DNA of 64,000 nt from positions 682,001 through 746,000 of the forward strand of contig NZ_JAAVLX010000004.1 of NCBI RefSeq assembly GCF_013114825.1, in the 5' to 3' direction. The DNA comes from Bradyrhizobium australiense. GTDB taxonomy: Bacteria; Pseudomonadota; Alphaproteobacteria; Rhizobiales; Xanthobacteraceae. The position numbers and the translations under genes were made by a program. Position 1 is the first letter of the stretch; each line of letters starts with the position of its first letter. Positions 17,959 to 27,031 of the stretch are shown here, piece by piece. Below the pieces are notes generated by a model, which did no database searches, had not been told where the DNA came from, and saw nothing but the letters and a program-made list of their open reading frames with translations.

Positions 17959-18927
17959 TTACTGCGCCTGGGTGCCGATGCCGGCTGACTTGATGATCGG
18001 CCACCATTTTTCGATCTCAACCTTCTGGAAGGCGGCCGGCCCTTCCGGCGTCTGCTGCGTGTGCGGCGCGACGTCGAGGCCGAGTTCGCTAAAGCGCTTC
18101 TGGATCGCGGGGTCGGCCAGCGCCTCCGTTGTCGCCGCGTTGAGCTTGGCGATGATCTCCTTCGGCGTGCCCTTCGGGGCCCAGAAACCGAACCAGCCGG
18201 ACATATACAGGCCGGGCACGCCACTCTCGTCCGCGGTCGGAATATCCGGCATCGAGGCCGAACGCATCGGCGAAAGATTGGCGAGCGCCTTGATCTTGCC
18301 GGCGCGGATCTGCGGCAGCGCCACCGCACCCTGCACCACCAGCAAGTCGACCGTGCCCGAGACGAGATCGGTCATCGCCGGCCCGGCGCCGCGATAGGGA
18401 ATGAACTGCACCTTCTGTTTGATCAGGTTCTCGAACAACACGCCGGTGACGTTCGCCGCTGCATTCTGGTTGACGAAATTGATCTTGCCGGGGTTTTCCT
18501 TCATCCACGCCACGAGCTCGGTCAGCGTATTCGCTGGCAGGTCTTTGTTGGCGACCATGAGCTGCGGATTGTTCGAGACAAGCGCGATCGGCTCAAAATC
18601 CGTTTCGAGGTCGTAGTCTAGCTTTTAGATGATGCTGCCGACATGGGTGTCCCACTGGCCGATGTCGAAGGTGTAGCCGTCGGGCGCGGCGCGCGCGACG
18701 CGGCCAATGCCAATGCTGCCGCCGGCGCCGCCGACATTTTCGATTACGACGGACTGCCCGAGCGATGCGCGCATCCGCTCGCCCATGATGCGGGCGGCGG
18801 TGTCGGTCGATCCGCCCGGCGGGAACGGCACGACCAGCGTCATCGGGCGGGAGGGATAGGTTTGCGCCTGCGCGGCTGCGACACCGAGAAGGAACGATAA
18901 TGACAGTGTCGCCCAGAACCCTCTCAT
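17959..18927 (-). pseudogene. Bug/TctC-type tricarboxylate binding protein, interrupted by one stop codon
   Basis: A single frame of 323 codons from ATG 18927 to the stop at 17959, the normal size for a Bug receptor, but with a TAA at 18625-18627. Before it: signal peptide (MRGFWATLSLSFLLGVAAAQAQ), then YPSRPMTLVVPFPPGGSTDTAAR, the canonical Bug opening, up to WDTHVGSII. After it, in the same frame: KLDYDLETDFEPIALVSNNP, then the usual loops to the end. A single base change from TAC or TAT (Tyr) to TAA would explain it. The intact protein would bind a carboxylate in the periplasm for a tripartite transporter; no TctAB membrane genes are nearby, so it would be an orphan receptor, as is common for Bug proteins. 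Adjacent RraA-like gene is on the same strand upstream. Confidence 0.8.
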
Positions 18928-18966
18928 GACGCTCCCCCTCGCCCGATTGTTAGATCCGACTTTTTG

Positions 18967-19686
18967 TCAGTGAATCTCCGCCGAGCGCTTCAGCGCCTCT
19001 TTCAGTTTTTCCAGCGTGAAGTCCGAGCTGCGCGCGATCTCCAGGATCGGCGTCTCGCGCCGGCCGCAGAGCTCGGCGGCCTCCGGAATCTTCGCCGCGA
19101 TATCGACGGGGATCACGATCGCGCCGTGCTGGTCGGCGTGGATCAGATCGTCGGAATGCACCGTCATGCCGGCGACGCGCACTTCACCGCCCCAGTGTTC
19201 GGCATGGACCCAGGCATGCGACGGTCCGATCGAACCAGCCAAGGCCTGGAAGCCCGGCGCCCATTGCGGGATATCGCGGATCGAGCCGTCGGTGATGACG
19301 CCGAGGCAGCCGAGCGCCTTGTGCACGTTGCTCTGCACCTCGCCCCAGAACGCGCCGTAGCCGACATCGGCGCCGTCGATATCCTGGATCACGGTGATGC
19401 GCGGGCCGAAGCCGGTGCCGACATATTCGTAATAGGCGATGCGGCGCCTCGCCTGCTCGTCGGGCGGAAGGGTGGATTTGAGCACCGAGCGGATCGTCAC
19501 CGTGCGGGCATAACCGACCATCGGCGGCAGATCGGGAAACGGACAGACCAGCGGCTTGGTGGTGTAGCCGATCAGGCGGCGTTCGGGCGCCACGATCTCC
19601 ATCGCATTGCAGATCGTCGGGGTGTCGTAGCGCACCAGCGCCTCGAGGACGGAAGCAGGCAGCGGGGCGGTAACGGCTTTGTTCAC
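18967..19686 (-). CDS. RraA-like / 4-hydroxy-4-methyl-2-oxoglutarate aldolase family protein
   Basis: 239 residues; starts at GTG 19686 with AGGAGA 8 bases upstream. The RraA/HMG aldolase core is present: LGCLGVITDGSIRDIPQ contains the Gly-x-x-Asp-Gly-x-x-Arg-Asp signature for the divalent metal and substrate binding, with VHSDDLIHADQHGAIVIP following as the second conserved element. Members include class II pyruvate aldolases acting on oxaloacetate or HMG, and structural relatives that inhibit RNase E; the catalytic-type residues here favour an aldolase or a decarboxylase. It is followed at 40 bases by the interrupted Bug receptor, so the pair probably formed a small catabolic unit for a carboxylic acid. 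Confidence 0.88.
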   Translation of the reverse strand: MNKAVTAPLPASVLEALVRYDTPTICNAMEIVAPERRLIGYTTKPLVCPFPDLPPMVGYARTVTIRSVLKSTLPPDEQARRRIAYYEYVGTGFGPRITVIQDIDGADVGYGAFWGEVQSNVHKALGCLGVITDGSIRDIPQWAPGFQALAGSIGPSHAWVHAEHWGGEVRVAGMTVHSDDLIHADQHGAIVIPVDIAAKIPEAAELCGRRETPILEIARSSDFTLEKLKEALKRSAEIH

Positions 19687-19816
19687 GGCGTTCTCTCCTG
19701 ATTTTTCGGCCCGGCTCTTTGAGGCCGTATGTCGCTAAGCCCTATAGCCGAGATTGCAGGAGAACCCAACTCGGCAGCGGCTCATGGCAGCTATATCGGA
19801 GCGTAGCGCGGGACGA

Positions 19817-20704
19817 TCAGTTCAGCCGCGCCGGCCGTTCGTCCTCGGTGTCATCAGAGGCCGGCGAAAACGTCGCTGCTGGAGATGATGGCGCGACGGG
19901 TTCAGCAGTCGTTGCAGCCGACTGCGCCGCGGCGGTGTTGCGCTCGTGGTCGCGATAGGACTTCCAGCCCAAGGGCAGGCTCGCGAGATACAGCACCGAG
20001 CCGATCGACAGGATATGCCAGGGATAGCCGATCAGAAGCGCGACGAAGAATACGACCGAGACGAAGACCGGCAGCACCATTTCCGGCGGCACTCGCATCT
20101 TCACGGTCTTGCCGGAAAATACCGGCAGGCGCGACACCATCAGGCAGGCAATCAGCAGCGTGTAGGCCGCGGTCAGCATGGCCGGCGGCTTGGGGATGCC
20201 GAGAAACGCCAGATAGAACGGCAGCATCGCAAGGATCGCGCCGGCCGGCGCCGGTACGCCGGTGAAATAATTCGCCGCAAAGGCAGGCTTGTTCGGATCG
20301 TCGATACTGGCGTTGAAGCGCGCTAGCCGCAGGCCACCCGCGATCGCAAACACCATCGCCGCGATCCAGCCGCCATTGTTCAACTCCTGGAGCTGCCAGA
20401 AATACAGCATCAGGCCGGGCGCGACGCCGAAATTGACGAAATCCGCCAGGCTGTCGAGCTCGGCGCCGAATTTCGACTGGCCCTTGATCATGCGCGCGAC
20501 GCGGCCGTCGACCCCGTCGAGCACCGCCGCGAATACGATCGCAGCGACCGCGAGCTCCATCCGCCCCTCGATCGACAGGCGGATCGCCGTCAGCCCGGCG
20601 CAGATCGCGAGCAAGGTAATGACATTGGGTACCAGCATCCGCACCGGGATCGGGCGAAACCGGCGGCGGCGCAATTCAGGGTATTTGGGGTCAAATGGCG
20701 TCAT
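19817..20704 (-). CDS. pssA: CDP-diacylglycerol--serine O-phosphatidyltransferase
   Basis: 295 residues, an inner-membrane enzyme that makes phosphatidylserine from CDP-diacylglycerol and serine. The CDP-alcohol phosphotransferase motif is complete: DGVDGRVARMIKG, then SKFGAELDSLADF and NFGVAP. About eight hydrophobic helices follow the usual pattern of the type II enzyme. The C-terminus has a 55-residue Ala/Pro/Ser/Thr-rich acidic tail that is longer than usual. The gene is 76 bases downstream of psd on the same strand, so the two consecutive steps of phosphatidylethanolamine synthesis are together. Confidence 0.96.
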   Translation of the reverse strand: MTPFDPKYPELRRRRFRPIPVRMLVPNVITLLAICAGLTAIRLSIEGRMELAVAAIVFAAVLDGVDGRVARMIKGQSKFGAELDSLADFVNFGVAPGLMLYFWQLQELNNGGWIAAMVFAIAGGLRLARFNASIDDPNKPAFAANYFTGVPAPAGAILAMLPFYLAFLGIPKPPAMLTAAYTLLIACLMVSRLPVFSGKTVKMRVPPEMVLPVFVSVVFFVALLIGYPWHILSIGSVLYLASLPLGWKSYRDHERNTAAAQSAATTAEPVAPSSPAATFSPASDDTEDERPARLN

Positions 20705-20780
20705 GGCTCGCCATTATATAGCAAGCGCCGGCCCGCTCCGCCATTGCGTGTCCGGCCGAAAGGCCCAGCCATTCTGATAG

Positions 20781-21479
20781 TTAATCGGCGCGAAAAGTCC
20801 GCCCCTGCTCGGTCGATCCGAAATCGGCCAAAATCGTCTCGCCGGCAATCGCCGTTTGGCCTTCCGAAACCAGCGATCTCGTGCCTTCGGGCAGATAGAC
20901 GTCCAGACGCGAGCCGAAACGGATCAGGCCGAACCGCTCGCCGGCGCCGATCGACTGGCCTTCCCGCACGAATGAGACAATCCGCCGCGCCACCAACCCG
21001 GCGATCTGGACCACGCCGATCCGTCCGTTCGTGGTCGAGATGACCAGCGAGTTGCGCTCATTGTCTTCGCTGGCCTTGTCGAGCTCGGCGTTGATGAAGG
21101 TGCCGGGACGGTAGGCGATACGGTCGATGCGGCCCGTCACCGGGCTGCGGTTCACGTGGCAGTTGAACACGCTCATGAAGATCGAGATGCGCGGCAACGG
21201 CCGGTCGCCGAGGCCGAGTTCGGCCGGCGGCAGCACCTGCGCGACCATGGAGACGCGGCCATCGGCCGGCGACACCACGATGCCGTCGCGTACCGGCGTG
21301 ACGCGAACGGGATCGCGGAAGAACAGCGCGCACCAGACGGTCAAGCCAGTGCCGATCCAACCCAGCGGCGTCCAGATCCAGAACAGGATCAGACTGACCA
21401 GCGCAAAGCCGCCGATGAAGGGATAGCCCTCGGGATGAACAGACGGGATCTGCGCGCGGATGGAATTCGCAATCGACAT
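20781..21479 (-). CDS. psd: Phosphatidylserine decarboxylase
   Basis: 232 residues, the short PSD type of rhizobia. It converts phosphatidylserine to phosphatidylethanolamine at the inner membrane. Hydrophobic N-terminus (residues 20-53), then FRDPVR and [24 protein letters not shown] contains the catalytic His, and [13 protein letters not shown] carries the Gly189-Ser190 bond where the proenzyme cleaves itself to form the pyruvoyl group. The gene follows the ABC exporter at 56 bases and precedes pssA at 76 bases. Confidence 0.96.
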   Translation of the reverse strand: MSIANSIRAQIPSVHPEGYPFIGGFALVSLILFWIWTPLGWIGTGLTVWCALFFRDPVRVTPVRDGIVVSPADGRVSMVAQVLPPAELGLGDRPLPRISIFMSVFNCHVNRSPVTGRIDRIAYRPGTFINAELDKASEDNERNSLVISTTNGRIGVVQIAGLVARRIVSFVREGQSIGAGERFGLIRFGSRLDVYLPEGTRSLVSEGQTAIAGETILADFGSTEQGRTFRAD

Positions 21480-21535
21480 TAGGGCTCGCTGTTATCTGGC
21501 CGGCTTCCTGCTTTGGAAGTAGCGCCGTATTTGGA

Positions 21536-23524
21536 TTATTCCGCGGCTGTTGCCAAGGGATCTTTGGATTGTGGCTGGTCCTTGGACGGCTCATTGAGCG
21601 GATCATCGACTGGCGGCGGAGCGCGGTTCGGCGCCTCCTTGTCATCGTCGATCTGCGCCAGCTTCTCGCGCGCCTCCTCGGCTTCACGCTGCCTGTTCCA
21701 CATGCTGGCATAAAGCCCGCCCGTAGCCAAAAGCCTGGCGTGCGTGCCGCGCTCGGCGATGCGCCCTTGATCCAGCACGATAATTTCATCGGCGCCGACG
21801 ATGGTCGAGAGCCGGTGTGCAATTACGAGCGAGGTGCGGCCGCGCGAGACGCGCTCCAGCGCTTCCTGGATTTCGTGTTCAGTGTGACTGTCGAGCGCCG
21901 ACGTCGCCTCGTCCAGCACCAGGATCGGCGGCGCTTTCAAGATCGTGCGCGCGATCGCCACGCGCTGCTTCTCGCCGCCGGACAGTTTCAGGCCGCGCTC
22001 GCCGACCTGGGTTTCGTAGCCCTTGGGTGAGTTGCGAATAAAGCTGTCGATCTGCGCCAGTTGCGCCGCCTCTTCCACCTCGGCATCGCCGGCGTCCCAG
22101 CGGCCGTAGCGGATATTGTAGCGGATGTTGTCGTTGAACAGCACGGTATCCTGCGGCACCATGCCGATCGACGCACGCAGGCTCGCCTGCGTGACGTTGC
22201 GGATGTCCTGGCCGTCGATCAGGATTTTCCCGCTGGAAACGTCATAGAGGCGGAATAAGAGTCGCGAAATCGTCGACTTGCCCGCGCCGGAAGGACCGAC
22301 GATCGCGACCGTCTTGCCGGCGGGCACCTCGAAGCTGAGGCCCTTGAGGATCGGCCGCTCCGGATCATAGGCAAAGCGCACGTCGTCGAAGCGCACATTC
22401 CCGGAGCTGACGACAAGCGGCGCGGCGCCGGGGATGTCCTTGATCTCCGGATTGCGCGACAGCACGTTGAACATCTTCTCGATGTCGATGATCGCCTGCT
22501 TGATCTCGCGATACACCATGCCCATGAAATTCAGCGGTTGGTAGAGCTGGATCATCATGGCGTTGACCAGCACGAAATCGCCGACCGTGTTGGTGCCGTT
22601 GCGGACGCCGAGCGCGCACATCAGCATGATCGCGGTGAGGCCGAAGGTGAAGATGATGGCCTGCCCGGTGTTGAGCACCGCGAGCGACGTATAGGTCTTC
22701 ACGCTGTTGCGCTCGTAACGCTCCATCGAACGGTCGTAGCGCTCGGCCTCGCGCTGCTCCGCGCTGAAATATTTCACCGTCTCGTAATTGAGCAGCGAGT
22801 CGATAGCCTTGGTGTTCGCTTCGGTGTCGGAATCGTTCATCTTGCGGCGGATCTCGATCCGCCATTCGGTCGCGAGATAGGTGTAGTACATATAGATCAC
22901 GACCGTGATCGCGGTGACCAGCACGTAGCGCCAGTCGAACTGCCACAGCAGCACCGCCATCAGCAGCGACACCTCGACGATGGTCGGGATCAACTGCAGG
23001 ATCACCATCCGCACGATCACCTCGATGGCGGTCCGGCCGCGCTCCAAAACGCGCGTCAGGCCGCCGGTCTTGCGCTCCAGATGAAAGCGCAGTGACAATT
23101 CGTGCATGTGAACGAAGGTGATGTAGGCGAGCTTTCGCACCGCATGCATGGCGACGCGGGCGAAGATGCCGTCGCGCCACTGCGTCAGCACCGCCATCAG
23201 TACACGCACCGCGCCGTAACTTGCGGTCATCAGCAGTGGCGAGGCAATCAGCCACAGCATCCAGTTCGACGGCTCGACCGGCGCCGTGCCCATGCCGTTG
23301 AGCGCATCGATCGCCCATTTGAAGGTGAACGGCACCGTCAGCGTCGCGAGCTTCGCGGCGAGCAACAGCACCATCGACCAGACCACGCGCATTTTCAGGT
23401 CGGTGCGGTCGCCGGGCCAGATATAGGGCCACAGGTGAACCAGCGTGCCGATCAGGGTCGCTTCTTCAGGTGCGTTGTCGGCCGGCAGTTGGGCGGTATC
23501 GGTGCGCGAATCAGGATCAGCCAT
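21536..23524 (-). CDS. ABC exporter, Atm1/HMT1 type
   Basis: 662 residues, start taken at ATG 23524 (MADPDSRT); the frame is open 10 codons further. A six-helix membrane domain at residues 40-330 is followed by a nucleotide-binding domain with Walker A GPSGAGKST (about 408), signature LSGGEKQRVAIART and Walker B ILVLDEATSALD. Sequence details such as VPFTFKWAIDALN, the MERKTGGLTRVLERG-like stretch (HLERKTGGLTRVLERG) and IKQAIIDIEKMF match the Atm1/HMT1 group, which in alphaproteobacteria exports glutathione conjugates, including metal and Fe-S related thiols. A C-terminal acidic/Pro-rich tail of about 50 residues is extra. It lies upstream of psd-pssA on the same strand. Confidence 0.93.
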   Translation of the reverse strand: MADPDSRTDTAQLPADNAPEEATLIGTLVHLWPYIWPGDRTDLKMRVVWSMVLLLAAKLATLTVPFTFKWAIDALNGMGTAPVEPSNWMLWLIASPLLMTASYGAVRVLMAVLTQWRDGIFARVAMHAVRKLAYITFVHMHELSLRFHLERKTGGLTRVLERGRTAIEVIVRMVILQLIPTIVEVSLLMAVLLWQFDWRYVLVTAITVVIYMYYTYLATEWRIEIRRKMNDSDTEANTKAIDSLLNYETVKYFSAEQREAERYDRSMERYERNSVKTYTSLAVLNTGQAIIFTFGLTAIMLMCALGVRNGTNTVGDFVLVNAMMIQLYQPLNFMGMVYREIKQAIIDIEKMFNVLSRNPEIKDIPGAAPLVVSSGNVRFDDVRFAYDPERPILKGLSFEVPAGKTVAIVGPSGAGKSTISRLLFRLYDVSSGKILIDGQDIRNVTQASLRASIGMVPQDTVLFNDNIRYNIRYGRWDAGDAEVEEAAQLAQIDSFIRNSPKGYETQVGERGLKLSGGEKQRVAIARTILKAPPILVLDEATSALDSHTEHEIQEALERVSRGRTSLVIAHRLSTIVGADEIIVLDQGRIAERGTHARLLATGGLYASMWNRQREAEEAREKLAQIDDDKEAPNRAPPPVDDPLNEPSKDQPQSKDPLATAAE

Positions 23525-23736
23525 CGCTGTCGCGCCCAACGCAGGATGGCGCACCGGCCGCCGTCAAATGGTTTCTGATGATCTGCATAGGTCCGTCATA
23601 TAGAGCGTTTAACTCTCGCGTACAGCCTTGAAAGATAAATCTTTCCCCCGTTTGGTTTTATTTCGGGCCTATTTCTGCTGCATCAGCGAAGTCAACCAGA
23701 CTTGAGGTTTCCTGGGTGCAGTGCCACATGGTCTTT

Positions 23737-24342
23737 ATGGATCAAATCAAAACTGTCTGTGTCTATTGCGGCTCCGGCTCCGGCTCCAGCCCCCGCTTCG
23801 TCGAAGCCGCCCACGCTTTGGGAAAGAATTTTGCCGAGAACAATATCCGGCTCGTCTATGGCGGCGGCTCCGTTGGCCTGATGGGCGCGGTCGCCAAATC
23901 CACGCTGGATCACGGCGGCCTGGTCACCGGCATCATCCCGGATTTTCTCAAGTCCCGCGAGCACGCGCTGTCACGCGTTCAAGAAATGATCGTCACGCCC
24001 GACATGCACGAACGCAAGCGGCTGATGTTCGAACGCTCGGACGCGTTTGTGGCGCTGCCCGGCGGCATCGGCACGCTGGAGGAACTGGTCGAGCAGATGA
24101 CCTGGCAGCAACTCGGCCGTCATTCCAAGCCGGTGCTGCTCGCCAACATCGATGGCTTCTGGGAGCCGCTGATCGCGCTGCTGGCGCATATGCGCTCAAC
24201 CGAATTCATCCGCCCGTCGCTGGACATCGACATTCTCAAGGCCGAGCGGGTCGAGGACATCGTGCCGCGCCTGCGCGCCGCTGCCGCGCGGGCGCCGACG
24301 GGTACCAAGGAAATGGCACCGGAATTGGCGCAGAAGCTTTAG
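23737..24342 (+). CDS. LOG family protein (TIGR00730)
   Basis: 201 residues from ATG 23737; ATGs at 23716 and 23728 are possible but none has a ribosome site. The Rossmann-like fold shows CVYCGSGSG at the N-terminus, VYGGGSVGLMG at 41-51 and the signature LPGGIGTLEE at 107-116, the motif of lysine-decarboxylase-like LOG proteins. Proteins of this group remove ribose 5'-phosphate from nucleoside monophosphates such as AMP or cytokinin ribotides, and free-living bacteria usually carry one. In a plant-associated organism this can bear on cytokinin activation, but the general nucleotide role is more likely. It is divergent from the ABC exporter. Confidence 0.93.
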   Translation: MDQIKTVCVYCGSGSGSSPRFVEAAHALGKNFAENNIRLVYGGGSVGLMGAVAKSTLDHGGLVTGIIPDFLKSREHALSRVQEMIVTPDMHERKRLMFERSDAFVALPGGIGTLEELVEQMTWQQLGRHSKPVLLANIDGFWEPLIALLAHMRSTEFIRPSLDIDILKAERVEDIVPRLRAAAARAPTGTKEMAPELAQKL

Positions 24343-24354
24343 GCCGCCACGGCT

Positions 24355-24732
24355 TCACTCGCTTGGAAACGTGACGGCCTCGATGCGATTGCGGTCGGGA
24401 TCGATGACGAACGCCGCGTAATACTTGACACGATCATGCGGCCGAATGCCCGGCGCGCCGTCGGAACGGCCGCCGGCGTTGAGTGCGGCGGCATGAAACG
24501 CGTCGACATCACTCGTTGTTTTGGCACGAAGGCAAATGTGCGTTCCGCTTTCGGGCGCGACCGGCGCCATGCCGGCGCGCAGGTTAATCCAGAATTCGGG
24601 GTAGGTTTTACCGAAGCCGATGGTGGCCGGACGGGTGACGAGACGTGAGAGGCCGAGCGGCGCGAGGGTGGCTTCATAGAAGCGAGCGGAACGTTCGAGG
24701 TCGCTGACGCCGACGGAGATGTGATCGATCAT
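24355..24732 (-). CDS. VOC superfamily (glyoxalase-like) protein
   Basis: 125 residues. Begins MIDHISVGVSDLERSARFYEATLAPLG, with His4 as the first metal ligand of a VOC fold, and ends with YYAAFVIDPDRNRIEAVTF, with the Glu of the last strand. The family includes lactoylglutathione lyases, dioxygenases and resistance proteins; this small single-domain member cannot be assigned further. It is convergent with the LOG gene (12 bases between the two stops) and lies 73 bases downstream of cimA on the same strand. Confidence 0.88.
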   Translation of the reverse strand: MIDHISVGVSDLERSARFYEATLAPLGLSRLVTRPATIGFGKTYPEFWINLRAGMAPVAPESGTHICLRAKTTSDVDAFHAAALNAGGRSDGAPGIRPHDRVKYYAAFVIDPDRNRIEAVTFPSE

Positions 24733-24805
24733 GAATAGCCTCCGCTCTCTCCCGTCATTGCGAGGAGCTCTAATGGCGGTGTCTGTGGCACCGCTCCGCC
24801 CCTCC

Positions 24806-26404
24806 TCACGCCGGCGCGCTCGATTTCACCAGCTTGTAAATCACCGAATCCATCAGCGCCTGGAACGAGGCGTCGATGATATTGGGTGAGACGCCGATGG
24901 TGGTCCAGCTCTCGCCGTTCTCGTCCTCGCTCTCGATCAGGACCCGCGTCACCGCTTCCGTGCCGCCGTTGAGGATACGCACGCGGTAATCGATCAGCTT
25001 CAGGCCTTCGATGTATTTCTGGTACTTGCCGAGATCCTTGCGCAGCGCGACGTCGAGCGCGTTGACCGGGCCATTGCCTTCCGCTGCCGAGATCAGCCGC
25101 TCGCCGGCGACGTCGACCTTCACCACGGCAAGCGCCACCGTGACGCGCTGGCCATTGGCGTTGTAGCGCTGCTCGACATTTACATCGAACTGCTCGACCT
25201 TGAAATATTCCGGCACGCGGCCGAGCGTACGCCGCGCCAGGAGATCAAACGAGGCATTGGCGGATTCATAGGCGAAGCCGGCCGCTTCCCGCTCCTTCAG
25301 CTCCTCGACGAGGCGCGCCAGTTTTGGATCGTTCTTTTCATAAGCGATGCCGGCGCGGTCGAGTTCGGCCATCACGTTGGAGCGACCGGCCTGGTCCGAT
25401 ACCAGCACTTTGCGGTGATTGCCCACGGACTCTGGCGATACGTGTTCGTAGGTCTGCGGATCCTTCAGGACCGCAGAAGCATGAATACCAGTTTTGGTCA
25501 CAAACGCGCTCTCGCCGACGTAAGGCGCATGGCGGTTCGGTGCGCGGTTGAGCATGTCATCCAACGTGCGCGACACCTTCATCAGCGTCGCCATCTTTTC
25601 GTCCGTGACGCCGATTTCCAACGCGTCGGAGAATTCGTTCTTCAGCCGCAGTGTCGGGATCAGGGAACAGAGGTTGGCATTGCCGCAACGCTCGCCGAGC
25701 CCGTTCAGCGTGCCCTGAATCTGCCGCGCGCCCGCGCGGACCGCGGCCAGCGAATTGGCGACTGCCTGCTCGGTGTCGTTATGGGCGTGGATGCCGACAT
25801 GGCTGCCCGGGATGTGCTTCACGACGGCGCCTACGATGGTTTCGATTTCATGCGGCATGGTGCCGCCATTGGTGTCGCACAGCACGACCCAGCGCGCGCC
25901 GGAATCATAGGCCGCCCTGGCGCAGGCGAGCGCGAAATCGGCATTCTCCTTGTAGCCATCGAAGAAGTGTTCGCAGTCGACCATCACCTCACGCCCCGCA
26001 GCCTTCGCAGCAGCGACGCTGTCGCGGATCGAGGCGAGGTTTTCCTCGTTGGTGGTCTCCAGCGCCACCCGCACCTGATAGGCGCTGGATTTTGCGACGA
26101 AGCAGATCGCATCGGCCTTGGCCTCGATCAGCGCCGCTAGCCCCGGATCGTTCGAGGCCGAGCGGCCGGGACGCCGCGTCATGCCGAACGCGGTGAATTT
26201 CGCGTATTCGAGCTTCGGATTTTCGGCGAAGAATTCGGTGTCGGTCGGATTGGCGCCGGGATAGCCGCCTTCAACGTAGTCGATGCCGAGATCATCCAGC
26301 ATCTGCGCGATGATCTGCTTGTCATGCAGCGTGAAATCCACGCCGTTGGTCTGCGCACCGTCGCGTAATGTCGTGTCGAACAGATAAAGGCGTTCGCGGC
26401 TCAT
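24806..26404 (-). CDS. cimA: (R)-citramalate synthase
   Basis: 532 residues, the usual length for CimA. It condenses acetyl-CoA with pyruvate to citramalate, the first step of the threonine-independent route to isoleucine. The HMGL-like catalytic barrel shows LFDTTLRDGAQTNGVDF at the N-terminus and IHAHNDTEQAVANSLAAV with the metal-binding His-x-His, followed by NGLGERCGNANLCSL. The C-terminal regulatory domain (about 390-520) ends in the ligand-binding fold. TLRDGAQT rather than the longer leucine-type start separates it from LeuA. Its ATG overlaps the stop of the GNAT gene by 4 bases (ATGA), so it is the last gene of the cysS operon. Confidence 0.96.
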   Translation of the reverse strand: MSRERLYLFDTTLRDGAQTNGVDFTLHDKQIIAQMLDDLGIDYVEGGYPGANPTDTEFFAENPKLEYAKFTAFGMTRRPGRSASNDPGLAALIEAKADAICFVAKSSAYQVRVALETTNEENLASIRDSVAAAKAAGREVMVDCEHFFDGYKENADFALACARAAYDSGARWVVLCDTNGGTMPHEIETIVGAVVKHIPGSHVGIHAHNDTEQAVANSLAAVRAGARQIQGTLNGLGERCGNANLCSLIPTLRLKNEFSDALEIGVTDEKMATLMKVSRTLDDMLNRAPNRHAPYVGESAFVTKTGIHASAVLKDPQTYEHVSPESVGNHRKVLVSDQAGRSNVMAELDRAGIAYEKNDPKLARLVEELKEREAAGFAYESANASFDLLARRTLGRVPEYFKVEQFDVNVEQRYNANGQRVTVALAVVKVDVAGERLISAAEGNGPVNALDVALRKDLGKYQKYIEGLKLIDYRVRILNGGTEAVTRVLIESEDENGESWTTIGVSPNIIDASFQALMDSVIYKLVKSSAPA

Positions 26405-26913
26405 GTCGGCGCTCCCGGCGCGGCGCTATCGGCCAGCGTCTTCTGCATCGTGGTGTTGGCGAGCCATTCGCCGTTGAGCGAGACGGTGTTGCGCTGCTTG
26501 GCGGTATAGCCGCGCTTTCTGAACAACGGCTCGGCAGTGTCGCTGGCATCGACGGTCAGGGTTTTCGCGCCGCGGGCGCCCGCCAGTTTCTCCAACGCAT
26601 CGACCAGCATCGATGCAACCCCCTGCCCCGCGACGCTCGGGTGAACGAAGAGCATATCGATATGGTCAGCGCCCTTCAGCGAGGCGAAGCCGACCGGCGC
26701 GTTCTGAATGGTTGCGATCAGCGTCAACTGCCCGGCCAACCGCTTGCCGAATTGCTCCTCGTCCTCGGCCGTCGCAGCCCAGGCTTCCTGCTGTGCCTCG
26801 CTATAATCGTCGCCGGTCAGCCCCTCGATAGCGGCAACGAAGATCGCCGCCAGCATCGGAACATCTGCCGGCAAAAACGGCCGCAAGCCAGGTTTGGGCA
26901 ATGCCTGTCCCAT
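26401..26913 (-). CDS. GNAT family N-acetyltransferase
   Basis: 170 residues. The acetyl-CoA binding core is present: DMLFVHPSVAGQGVASMLVDALEKLA contains the usual V-x-P-x-x-x-G-x-G pattern (here Gln-Gly-Val) and a following helix, with preceding strands IATIQNAPVGFASLK and later FRKRGYT. The substrate cannot be inferred. The gene lies 4 bases downstream of the 37-aa membrane protein gene and its stop overlaps the cimA start, so its expression is tied to the operon cysS - small protein - GNAT - cimA. Confidence 0.9.
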   Translation of the reverse strand: MGQALPKPGLRPFLPADVPMLAAIFVAAIEGLTGDDYSEAQQEAWAATAEDEEQFGKRLAGQLTLIATIQNAPVGFASLKGADHIDMLFVHPSVAGQGVASMLVDALEKLAGARGAKTLTVDASDTAEPLFRKRGYTAKQRNTVSLNGEWLANTTMQKTLADSAAPGAPT

Positions 26914-26917
26914 CGCG

Positions 26918-27031
26918 TCAAAGCACTCCGAACAATCTCAGGGCCAGCACGACCGCGGCAACGATTAGCGCCCATTTGATGAAGATGTAGTAGCGCCAGT
27001 GTTTGGGAAACGGGGTATCGGGTTTTTCCAT
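26918..27031 (-). CDS. Small membrane protein in the cysS operon, 37 aa
   Basis: ATG at 27031 shares its A with the stop of cysS (TGATG), and the stop at 26918-26920 is 4 bases before the GNAT start, so the frame fills the gap exactly. The product starts [19 protein letters not shown] and continues with one membrane helix of about 15 residues (WALIVAAVVLALRLFGVL). A charged cytosolic N-terminus with Trp-Arg-Tyr-Tyr, then a single helix, is typical of small bitopic proteins in rhizobia. Tight coupling, full-length open frame and a natural hydrophobic profile support it. Function unknown; translational coupling suggests it is made in step with CysRS. It is too short to be found by standard length cutoffs. 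Confidence 0.75.
   Translation of the reverse strand: MEKPDTPFPKHWRYYIFIKWALIVAAVVLALRLFGVL

Noticed and set aside
18061..18621. Plus-strand 186-codon frame over the Bug gene
   Set aside because: Opposite to a real Bug sequence with recognised motifs; no ribosome site.
24751..24774. CCGTCATTGCGAGGAGC motif near the end of cimA
   Set aside because: It resembles part of a repeat found widely in Bradyrhizobium, but only the first part is present, so I did not list it as an element.
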